From: Chloranthus sessilifolius | Lineage: Eukaryota; Streptophyta; Magnoliopsida; Chloranthales; Chloranthaceae | Assembly (NCBI GenBank): GCA_021018995.1 | Contig: CM037595.1 | Location: 92,578,491-92,642,490 of the forward strand | Direction of reading: 5' to 3' | DNA length: 64,000 nucleotides | Part shown: positions 54,809-64,000 of the stretch, piece by piece | Layout of the letters: each line of letters starts with the position of its first letter | How positions within the stretch are numbered: position 1 is the first letter of the stretch | Translations under genes and position numbers: made by a program | The notes under the pieces: generated by a model | The model's database searches: none | What the model was told of the DNA's origin: nothing | Seen by the model: the letters and a program-made list of their open reading frames with translations, nothing else

Positions 54809-56284
54809 CTATTGGTCTTTGTATCCTCTAAAGATCTGATGCATCAAATAGAACCCATGCTCCTCACGACCATGACCAAATGCTCTCCTCGAAGTCAGCT
54901 CCTGAAACACACAATGAGAGGGATAGAAGGTTATGCAACAGTTTAGATACTTGGTTAATTGACTAATAGACAACAAATTGAGAGGGAATTTAGGAACAAG
55001 CAGTGTAGATTCCAATTGTAGATTCCTCAACTGGATGCTTCCTTTACTCCGCACAGGGACAAGAGAGCCATTTGCAACACGAATCTGCCAACTATCAGAG
55101 ACACTAAAAATTGTAGGAAATAATGAGACATAACCGTCATATGGTCAGTAGTCCTAAAATCAATGATCCATAGGGCCAATGAAGAAGATGGGATATACGC
55201 AAAGCCATAGGTAACTGACTCAGCCAAATGTGAAGAACTGGTGGATGGCTTGGGCAAAGAAGTCTGTGAAATGGCAGCACACTGAAGAAGGCTTTGAAGG
55301 TCCTAGTACTCCTTCTGAGTAAGGGTGACTTGCCTAGGCGATAATGCAGTCACTGAAGAAGTGGAACCAGGTGTAGCAGTAGCCGGAAGATTTGTCCCCT
55401 CATCACTAGCTATCTGATATGTGCGAGCCCCCAGAGAAAATTTGGGTTTGCCATGAAGGTCCCAGCACGTATCCATCTGATTTCCCTTTCTTTCACAATG
55501 AGTACATTTTGGTTTTTCCCTATCATCTCTCGGAACAGTACCACAACTGCCTCTACCACCACGATCTCCACCGGATCTGCCTCCACCTCTACGATACTCA
55601 AAAAAGGATGGGAGCACAGATCTCTCTAGGCCAACACTTTGCAGACCAACATGCATAAACTGCCTACGACTCTCCTCATGGAGTAATTGTGCAAACACTG
55701 AACCAATTGGGGGACATTCCCCTTGTCCCAAAATGTTAGCCCTGATGGCTTCATACCTCTCAACAAGTCACTTTCTTTCAATTAGCTATCTTCTTAGCCT
55801 TGCCACTGCATTCACTACACATGTCACTCTCTTGATACTGTGCTAACTCATCCCATAAAGACCGTAGTTGAGTGTAAGTCACTCAACGATCTCTCTCCCC
55901 GACAGAGTTTGCTAATCTTATCACCGATCTGAAATATCTTTGCCAAATTTTATTGTTGTGAGCAGGCTTCACGAACAACCTCCCACAGAGCATGAGCCGT
56001 AGTAAAACTCAGGAACAACTCACTGATGGTAGGGTCCATAGAATGAAGCAATAGGGTCATCACTTACCAATTTTTAGACTCCCAATCACCATATTTGGTA
56101 TCTGTTGCATCAGGGGTCCTATGATCCCATTGATGTATCCCAGCTTCTTCTTTGCCCCCAAGACCATGTAGTTCGATCTAAACCAGGCCAAATAATTGTT
56201 CCCATCAAACTTCTTTGTGATTATCTGAAACCCATGTGTACCCTCAGCACCACTGCCGATACCATCCTTAGAGTCCTCTATCAA
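54809..56284 (-). pseudogene. copia gag and protease remnant
   Basis: 56284-56060 is the gag N terminus (FDGNNYLAWFRSNYMVLGAK). 55731-55303 includes an R/G-rich segment and a knuckle-like CTHCERKGNQMDTCWDLHGKP, given here as CTHC..MDTCWDLHGKP. 55257-55027 holds the protease site, WIIDFRTTDHMT, where D-S-G-A has become D-F-R-T. 55054-54809 continues with LLVPKFPLNLLSISQLT. Integrase, RT and RNase H are absent; the element is cut at about 54800. The lineage differs from the other two copia copies. Confidence 0.8.
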
Positions 56285-57048
56285 AGAATGCCCACAATAA
56301 CAGATTTAGAACTGAGTGAGTGGCTAATCCTCTCGTCTATTGCTACACAGCCACACAGATTCCCAACAAAAAACACAACAATCTACTAGCAACCACTACT
56401 AACACAATATAGGCATAATCACACATATACACCCTTAATTCCAGCTTGAAATAATAATACTCAGCAAGAACTACTCAACAATAGACAAAAACATTGAATC
56501 CCAAGCGAAAATGTGCAAAAAATATGTTACCAGCACATTTGAAAGTGAATCGGATCATTGTGGACGAGACATACCAATCTAGGGTGCTTGGATTGAGTTT
56601 CGGGTGCTTAAACAATACTTCTGGCAGCTTCAACAACAATTCCGGCGGCTGAAAACGAGTTTCGGTAGCTCATTCGACGCAGATCTGGCACATATTGTAA
56701 CTGGGAGGCATCAGAATCATGTTCGGCAGTGGTTTCGATGCCTCACATCATATTTTGGAAGGGTACGGAGCTCCCTGTAGAGGTCTTAGGGTTTCTGGGA
56801 TAACTACAAGTTACCGGAGAAGAAGGAGCCTGAGGAAGAAGGTGATCTGGGAATAGGGTTTCCGTTTGTCAAATCACCTCGTGCAAGAAGAGAAAAAAGA
56901 ACCAGCGTGGAGTTCCGATCAAACCCCTGAAATTTCATAGGGTTCCGGCGAGTCGCTGACGGCTGATGCCAACGATGACATCAGCACATCGCTGATGACG
57001 CTACTGATGACGTAAATTTGCGTCACATAGGATTTATCGCAGATCGAA

Positions 57049-57061
57049 GGCTCTGATACTT
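57049..57061 (-). other. tRNA-Met primer binding site
   Basis: On the minus strand AAGTATCAGAGCC, close to TGGTATCAGAGCC, next to a sequence ending in CA. It is the start of the internal region of the copia relic at 54809-56284. Confidence 0.65.
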
Positions 57062-57063
57062 AT

Positions 57064-57265
57064 TGTCCTATATAGCTTGTTCATAGTCATACGATAGAGA
57101 TAATTCTGCTTTCTTTGTATGATTTCAATTATGCTTAAATATTATCCTATATAGCTTTCTCATAGTCAGAGATAGAGATAGTTTATGTGAGAGGCTATTT
57201 TGGTGTATACTTCCAGAGAATTGTGGACTGCTGTAATTCTTTTTGATGGTGAATGCACTTGTTCA
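57064..57265 (-). repeat. candidate 5' LTR of the copia relic
   Basis: Adjoins the primer site. Contains a diverged repeat (TATCCTATATAGCTT..CATAGTCA twice, about 80 bp apart). Only the edge at 57064 is supported; the other edge is a guess. Confidence 0.4.
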
Positions 57266-58398
57266 CAGTAAGTTTGAGCGACATAGGCTCCTCCCAGATT
57301 TGCAATATCATCACTACATATTTTGTGCCCGTTTTCTATTGAATCAACATAGGCCTCATGTAGTTCATGGTTTTGCGCCTAGTTCTTAGTTATAGATCTT
57401 TTCTGGTTTCTCTCCGCATACTCTGATAATAGATGCCTTCTATTTAATGCAGATTCTGCAGTTTTCTTTATTGTTTTCATGGTGTCTTTGTATTGAGCTG
57501 TTTTGATTTCATTTTTTTCCCATTTCGTACTGTTTCTTAGTTTTAATGAAATTTCATTGATTTAGTTGTATAAAAGATCTCTTTTGTTTTCTACTGATTG
57601 GCAATCTTGTTCCTAGAACTCCTTAAATATAGGGGGCAGTACTGCTGGTGTAAGGTCACTTGAGTGCCTATCCTACAATGAGTCATTTTTGAACAAACTT
57701 ATGTTTAACGACTTGGGTCCATAATTGTTTTAAAGTTACTTTCATGGTAATTAAGAAATGGTAGAAATAGAATAGTGCACTATAAAAAAGAATAATGCAC
57801 TATAAAAAATGTCCCTATAAGTGGCATGAATTTGTATATAATTTCTTAACACTATCTCTGCAGGCATGAAGATATGCAACATACCGAACTTGGAGTAGCC
57901 ACCCTGATTTTATGACTGAACTGGGAAATAGAGTAATTATCCATGTATGAGTCTGGTTTTTCAGTCTCACCAAAACTGAGAGAATAAATATGTTGTTATA
58001 TGTTTTAAATATATATTTTGTATTCTTTACAACATGTGAGTCCTATGTTTCTGTTACAGAAAACAAGAGAAGAGAATTGTCAAGTGTTTTGAAAATAACA
58101 TTAAAAAAAGAATGGGATATAATAGAACTGTATCATACAAGTGTCCTTATATATGTTAAGTACTGGTATTACTGTATTGGTATTGTTTCTTGTCACTGAT
58201 GGTACTCTAAGTAAGCATATAGAACTAAATAAAAATATTTAAATATATCAGCAACCTCGAATGTTACAGTACTTTAATCTCCATTTGTTCTATTTCGGTT
58301 TATGAGATTTTTTAGATAATTTGATAGAACCTAATCATGATCAGAGCGCTTGTTGGTCCAATAAAAATTCTCAATCATTTCGAGTAAAGACCCCCTGG
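57266..58398. other. no gene seen
   Basis: AT-rich intergenic DNA. Short open frames are not protein-like. Confidence 0.5.
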
Positions 58399-59231
58399 TG
58401 ATGCAGGATCACACTCTAAAACCTAAATATGCAATTTTGCTGAAATTAAAGTATAATTAAAACAAGAATAATAAATAAAATTCAGATTTGATTCACCTTG
58501 GATTTTCGCATAATTCAATTAAGGAGAATCGTAATGTTTGAATCAAGTGTTAAGTTTGACACGATGGTCTCGTGGGTTCTCAAGATAGAACTTGACCTCC
58601 CTCTAGTCCAAGGCATCGAACAACTAACCATGATGACGTCTTTCAATTCCATTATAGGATTTCAAAGAACTAAGGCGGATATAAAGGTGTAAAATCAAAG
58701 AGAATATTTAGGGGTTTTCGAAAATTTTTCAATAACCAAACAAACTAGAATTTAATTGACTAAATACCTTTACACAGAAAATTGATAAGAAGATTGAAGA
58801 TAAGAAGATAGATGTATCAATCACCGGAATTTCTCCAGCAAAAATATTGGTCTCGCACCAAACCCTAAACTCGGGGAAGAAGAAAACTCTTAACGAATTC
58901 TCATATATAACACAAAGCAATCAATGCCAATAAGTATAATAATAATCCTTAAAATTGCTAACAAACCTTAATTAAGCATAAAATTAGCAATTACAAAATC
59001 GTAAATGCAAACAGACACTAAAACGACAAATTTTTGCCTAGAATTCGTCTAAGTATTTGCACATGATACCATGGACATCTATCCCGAAGTTCATTGACGT
59101 CTACGGACGTCGATCGTGCAAAAGACCGTGATGTGGTTTACATCACGGATGTTTGTGCTGGGGGCATAAATGTTCGTCTAATAAATTCCAGAACGTGCTC
59201 CATTTCATGGACGTCCGTCATATCATGATGA
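58399..59231 (-). repeat. 3' LTR of a Ty3/gypsy chromovirus
   Basis: On the minus strand it follows a purine-rich AAAAAGGAGGAAG tract and ends GATCCTGCATCA. The end resembles that of the solo LTR at 60423-61362 (GTCCTGCATCA). A TATA-like GTTATATATGAG lies inside (near 58905 on the plus strand). Length about 830 bp. Confidence 0.6.
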
Positions 59232-59305
59232 CTTCCTCCTTTTTGTTCCTCACGTGCGTGCCTTCCAAGTGTTGGATCTTCATGCGTGTACGTGTACGTA
59301 AGTCT

Positions 59306-59650
59306 TCAATCGCCTACCGATAAGCTTTTGGGCTTCTTCACGCCCTTCTTCTGCCTCTGGTACCCCTTGTAAGCTAATGCTGGTGTGATGTCCCCATTAA
59401 CTCTCCTCGGGTAGGAAGAACTCAACCCCGATGAGTTAAAATCATGATACCGATCTAGCAAGTTCGGATCTATACGTTGAAGCTCTTTTGTAACCTATGT
59501 ACTATCTGATTTGGGCTTGTTTTTCCATTTCACCAAGTACTTTTTGTATCCCCTGATTTTGGTGTAAACTATTTAATCTGCCAAAATCCGTTCGACTATC
59601 TCTTTTCTCGGTTGCACAGGTGGCGGTAAAGGAATTGGTTGGGAATGGAT
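59306..59650 (-). pseudogene. chromovirus integrase C terminus with chromodomain
   Basis: One frame reads PIPLPPPVQPRKEIVERILA, a stop, then GYKKYLVKWKNKPKSDST, a stop replacing the W of the usual STW, then VTKELQRIDPNLLDRYHDF, NSSGLSSSYPRRVNGDI and ends at SLSVGD. The Y-L-V-K-W-K block followed by S-T-W is the chromodomain core of plant Ty3/gypsy elements. It is followed by the 3' LTR. The rest of pol is missing beyond about 59690. Confidence 0.82.
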
Positions 59651-60422
59651 GATGGGCTCAGGTTGATCAGAAGGGTGTAGGAATGGATATGATTAATTGC
59701 GACCTCTTTTTAAAAAGCAAGTGATGTCTAGAACTGAATCTGGATTTCTTATGAAGCTAGCTTATCATGGGATTCGGTACACGCATAGGAAAAAAAAAGG
59801 CATTACCCAACGCTGGTCTCATACGTACAAGGTGCTGGGAGGGATAAACGGGATACAAACTTACCCTATAGCATTTTATGCACAAAGTGGCTGCTCTCTG
59901 GACTGGAACCATAGTTTAAAATTTTAATTTCGGCCAAAATGTTTTGGTTTCGGTCTCCACGGAAACCAAAATCCTAAATTTCAGTTCCCAATGTACCATG
60001 GGGAAGATTTCGGCTGAAATTTTGGTTCAAAATTTTGGTTTTGGACATGACCGAAATAAAATGAGCCATTTTACAAGTATGCCCTTCAAAGAAAAATAAA
60101 ACCCCCGCCAGCCATTTCCCACTTAAGTATTATAACTTATAAAGTTATAATTATATAATTTTTATATGGCGAATATGGCGGCGCCATGGTGACATACCGC
60201 CATGGCGTCGCCATTTCAAACTTTTCACCATATCCATTGATGTGGCGAATTCCATCGCCGTTCGCCATGGCGACACCTTGGCATTTGGCCTTGGATCATT
60301 TGATCCTTTCACCTGTTTTTTGAACCCGTTTGTGCACCCATTTAGGTTTGACTACATTCTCTAACAATGTCTTGGTGCAACTTTCTTTGGTACATGTTTT
60401 TTAAACCTTCATAATTGCAGAA
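59651..60422. other. no gene; worn hAT-type repeats
   Basis: 59915-60060 has TTTCGGCCAAAAT and TTTCGGCTGAAATT motifs as in family D MITEs. 60170-60290 has many GGCGCCATGG and GCCATGGCG motifs like the right end of the element at 27767-28464. Neither has a resolved partner end. Confidence 0.4.
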
Positions 60423-61362
60423 TGATGGCGACATCCCGATCAAGAGCATCGGACTTCGACCGCAAAGGACTCTTAAGCGGCGGAAGAAGCGAAACCAGAA
60501 CTGAAGAAGAGAGCACTGCCCAAGATTGCTCGAGCGATCTTTCTCGGTTGAGCGAATTTTGAAGTCGCTCGAGCGAGATGCGCACAAGAGATTTTTGGGA
60601 TTAAGTCGCTTGAGCGAGATATGTTGTGTTTTGACGTTTTCGTAGGTTTCTTTTGTCTCGTACTAAGTACTTTATGACATTTTAGTAATTATTTATGTTT
60701 AGGGTTACTTTGAGGCCTCATATAAAAGGTCATTAAACATTGTAATAGCTTAGTTTTTTATTAATGAAAATTTGAGAGTTGTTTTTGTGCCAACCGTAGA
60801 GAACTTGTGAAGAGTTTTCGATTGAATAAGTGAATCTTTCGAAACCTGAGGAGTGTTTACGCATTTCTCGTACTACTTGGTGTGAAGCCTCGGAAATCCT
60901 TGCTGTGAAGCCTTAGACTTCTATCCTCTTATTATATATTTTTTCTATTTATCATATGGTAATATCTTCCTTTGCTTTGATAAATCTCTAAATACTCCGA
61001 TGCCCCCCCCCGCAAAAAATAAAAAATAAAAATAAAAATATTAGTTTCAATCTTTTGATCTACCATTTTATTTGTTTTAATCTTTCAAGCCTATTTACCC
61101 GAGAGGAATCAAGAGACGATATTGTGACTATTGCTTCGTACCCTAAACTAGAGTGAAACTCGAATCCCTCATCGGAACTGTTTTTCTTGATTGGGAAGTG
61201 CTAATGCTTGTGAACGCTAAAGTTTATTTAATCTAATTGCTTTAATTAAATTTAATAAATTATTTTTGTGGATGGGTGATTTGAATATTTCCGTTGTTCG
61301 ATCTAATCTAAAAGTTAATCCCAAATAGCAATAATTAGAGCTTTAGCGCTTGTCCTGCATCA
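60423..61362 (+). repeat. solo LTR of a Ty3/gypsy element with perfect target duplication
   Basis: Starts TGATGGCGACATCC and ends GTCCTGCATCA, with an inverted TGATG/CATCA terminus. CAGAA flanks both sides exactly (60418-60422, 61363-61367), a 5-bp target duplication as made by LTR retrotransposons. A TATA-like TATAAAAGG lies at about 60721. GCTCGAGCGA-type motifs recur near 60527-60620. No internal region, so it arose by LTR-LTR recombination. Confidence 0.85.
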
Positions 61363-61367
61363 CAGAA

Positions 61368-62915
61368 AAGAACTGTTTGTACAAGGGTGGTATTTCCTTA
61401 TGAAGTACGCCCATTTGAAAAATGGGAAGACCATGACAACTTTCTTTAGGGCAATGGAGGAGATAAATTTCATTTGCAAAAAGTAGGATACTGCAATTAT
61501 ATTCTGCCTTAATTAGTGATCTGGTTCTCTGGACTGAACATTGATTTTGAAAGGTTAAAAATAGCTAGTTGCTTGGATAAAGATGGATGGGATACCTCTT
61601 TCTCAGCTTCCCTTCCTCTGTCTAGGGGCCATTTGGACAGCATGATGTGAATTACACTATTTTCCAAACGCCACAATTTTTTGCGCCATTGGCGTTTTTA
61701 AGGTAGAAAAGACATCCTCTTTTTTAATCACGGTATCGGGTGAAGCCCTTCTGCAGGAATATAACTGTTCAAGCAGGGCTGAAGAATTAAGAAAGTTGGT
61801 CATCGATGCAGGTTTGAAACTCGCATTTCAATGCGTGCCCTTTCTTTTTGTATTCTGAAGTAGTCAAAAGGCTTAAGCTCAAAGTCATAGAAAAAGATCA
61901 CTAATAAGTTTTAATCTCTTCAGATTATTACTTGTTCAAAGGATCATACATTTATTTTTGAAGCAATATAAATAAATGGATGCATTTGAATGAAAAATTA
62001 AAAATGTTAAAAGTGAGTTATTTAAGTTATATTTTTAGTTTATTTAAAATTTGCTACTCTACCTTAAATATAAGCATGCATTTTATTGCAATTAAAAAAT
62101 AATATTAAAATAAAATTAAGCTAACAAAAAAATTCAGGGAGAAAGAAAGCAAATTTTAAGATAGATGTCCTTATCAAGATCGAATAGCACCATATACATT
62201 CATGATCAATGGATTATACTATTATCAGATGAGTCATGGTGAAAGATAAATATTTAAAAAATGGAGATCTACATCAGTAATGTTTTCCCCCGAAATCTGT
62301 AAAATCTGTCTTTGGTATGTCAATTGATGCATTTAATCTTATATTTGATTGTTTAAAATAGTTTTTTATGGTGAAAAATCCCCTTGAAATGAGAGGGTAG
62401 AGAGGAGAGAAGAAGGTAAAAACACTCGACAGATTGCTGCTCTATGACCTCTTCTAAGCTTCCTTGTCATAAGATCATGAATGCGTATTAAGTGGAATGG
62501 CCATTTAATCTTCTCTTTCAGAAGGCCAATCTCTCCCCTCCTGCATGAATTAATTTTGGGATCGGGAGAGATTTTTAACATTACTCAAAACCTGTGCAAG
62601 TCCACGTTTGACAATCTAAGAGAAACAGAGTGGTCTGTGTGCCCTCAGCAGTTCACACTTGTCTAGCTAGTAAAAAAGAACACCTACAAGAAAGCACAAT
62701 ACCTAGATGCAGACCTATGCATATGACAGCAACCTTGATCAACAGAAAAAAGAAGGGTTTGAGATGTCAATTAGAGGCACACAGTAGCCTTGCCATGTGA
62801 AGACTACAAGCATGGCTGCCAAGTCAGGGTTTGGAATAAATCGGCTAGGAATGTTTTTTGGCAAATTTCGACGAATTTGAGAAAAAAGTAGACAATTGAG
62901 AAATATATGGCTATA
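61368..62915. other. no gene seen
   Basis: AT-rich. No matched repeat ends or protein-like frames. Confidence 0.5.
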
Positions 62916-63052
62916 GGGAAATGATCATACGACTAGAGTCATGCTTGACTCGAGTTATGAGACCGTTCAAATAGTTGTGGTTAACATTGACTGTAACGAT
63001 GTTTGGTCCTAGAGCTCAAGTCAGACTATCACTCGAGTGAGAGGGTCATTAC

Positions 63053-63054
<2 letters not shown>
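62916..63054. repeat. small MITE next to an AT microsatellite
   Basis: Ends GGGAAATGATCATACGACTA and, read inward from the right, GGGTAATGACCCTCTCACTC; ACTCGAG/CTCGAGT and TGACTTGAG-type blocks are mirrored further in. 139 bp. Possible duplicated flank TATATA-like. Confidence 0.5.

Positions 63055-63102
<48 letters not shown>
63055..63102. repeat. (AT)n microsatellite
   Basis: About 24 AT units without interruption. Confidence 0.95.
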
Positions 63103-63104
<2 letters not shown>

Positions 63105-64000
63105 CTAAAAGAGAAAATGAGGGTTAAGATGTGGGGAAAACTTTCATTAAGGACACAAAAAACCATCTTCATTAAAACAGTTAGTGTTGTCAAATGAGAA
63201 TTTTATGGGTCATTTAAGAGAAATCACATTAGAAGGTGAATTATAACCTTATAAATGCCCCTTTATTTACTTTAAGATGTGTGTAAAATTATTAGGTACA
63301 ATTAAGGTAATAAATGCTTTAAGTACTATTAAGGATTACAGTTAAGTTGTATTATCTTTTCACTCTCAAAACTAACATCTTACACAGAAAGCATCTTATA
63401 TAGACTACAATAGGCGATTTTAGAGGAGTGTGGTTCTTTCCTCTCACACGCTCTAAGTAAAAAAAATGTGCAAAGAGAAAGAGTTCGTGTGTACCTAGAA
63501 AAATAAATCTATTTTATCATAAAGAAGCAAAAATAAGTTTGAAAAGCTGCTATGGACATTGTTTGCATGATAATTCATGTTTTGGATCCTCATTATGGTT
63601 ATTTTTCATCAATTGGCTTATGGATAGCAAAAGTTGTGCTCCTAAAAGTAGTGTGGGAAGAAAAAAAATGGTGGGAAGGTAGCAGTCTCTTGTTTTAATG
63701 GCCGTTCATTGTTGAATTGAATGGGGAAACCTACATATACCCCAATTGGTTTTGAGAGAATCTTCATTTCCAGGGTCTCCAATTACATAGGACAGTCAAG
63801 ATTCTCTCATATATAATGGTTGCAAGTCTGGTAACATTCAATTGGGTTCAATCAGTTGGACTAGGAGTGTCAATGAAAATGTTAGGGCTAAGGCCTAAGT
63901 TTCAGGGCTCTAGGGTAGGGCTTGGGCCTTTAAAATAAAAGCCCATGACTCAGGTTATCGGTTCATGGAGGATCGATACAAATTGGTTGATACCGAATTG
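63103..64000. other. no gene; possible left end of a hAT element
   Basis: From about 63864 TAGGAGTGTCAATGAAAATG is followed by repeated AGGGCT/GGGCCT motifs, which resembles the common plant hAT end seen at 42586. The other end would lie outside the window. Confidence 0.4.

Noticed and set aside
1..64000. CRISPR-like arrays, operons or bacterial features
   Set aside because: The tandem repeats have no regular unique spacers, and the genes are spliced plant genes.

Overview
This window is repeat-dense nuclear DNA from a flowering plant. The evidence is spliced plant genes with GT..AG introns, plant-type LTR retrotransposons, and many miniature inverted-repeat elements (MITEs). The very long introns and well-separated genes suggest a large genome. 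I cannot name the species; a magnoliid or another long-intron angiosperm would fit, but that is a guess.

Two host genes look intact. (1) A Tubby-like F-box protein (TLP) lies on the minus strand from 30909 to 6963. Four coding exons can be joined exactly (30909-30577, 29158-29071, 9195-9078, 7692-6963) with matching phases and GT..AG borders, giving about 422 residues. Its second intron is about 19.9 kb and is filled with transposable elements. (2) A DUF604 (fringe-related, GT31-like) glycosyltransferase lies on the plus strand at 46076-47866, with three exons and about 524 residues.

Layout. 1-4131: 3' part of a decayed Ty1/copia element ending in an LTR. 4.2-6.4 kb: a palindromic MITE, a complete small TRIM element and another MITE. 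7-31 kb: the TLP gene. Its intron 2 holds a Mutator-type MITE, a Ty3-like LTR, palindromic MITEs, a second TRIM-like element with tandemly repeated LTRs, a broken copia element with an in-frame 267-bp duplication, two copies of one LTR family, hAT-type elements with 8-bp target duplications, a tandem array of LTR-like units cut by other insertions, and a gag remnant. 31-45 kb: no gene; SINEs, hAT MITEs, palindromic MITEs, tandem arrays and AT microsatellites. 45.2-45.8 kb: a MITE with a hAT insertion in its end, just upstream of the glycosyltransferase. 48-57.3 kb: a palindromic MITE, a copia LTR/RT relic, a decayed autonomous hAT transposon and a second copia relic. 58.4-61.4 kb: the 3' end of a chromovirus and a solo LTR with perfect 5-bp target duplications. 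The remainder is AT-rich DNA without a recognisable gene.

I found no new gene system. The notable points are the 20-kb TLP intron, the resolvable order of nested insertions, a recurring long-palindrome MITE family (about eight copies), hAT-like MITEs built from short palindromic motifs, and an element whose LTRs are tandem arrays around an interior of only about 48 bp. Every coordinate and match was read by eye, without alignment software.
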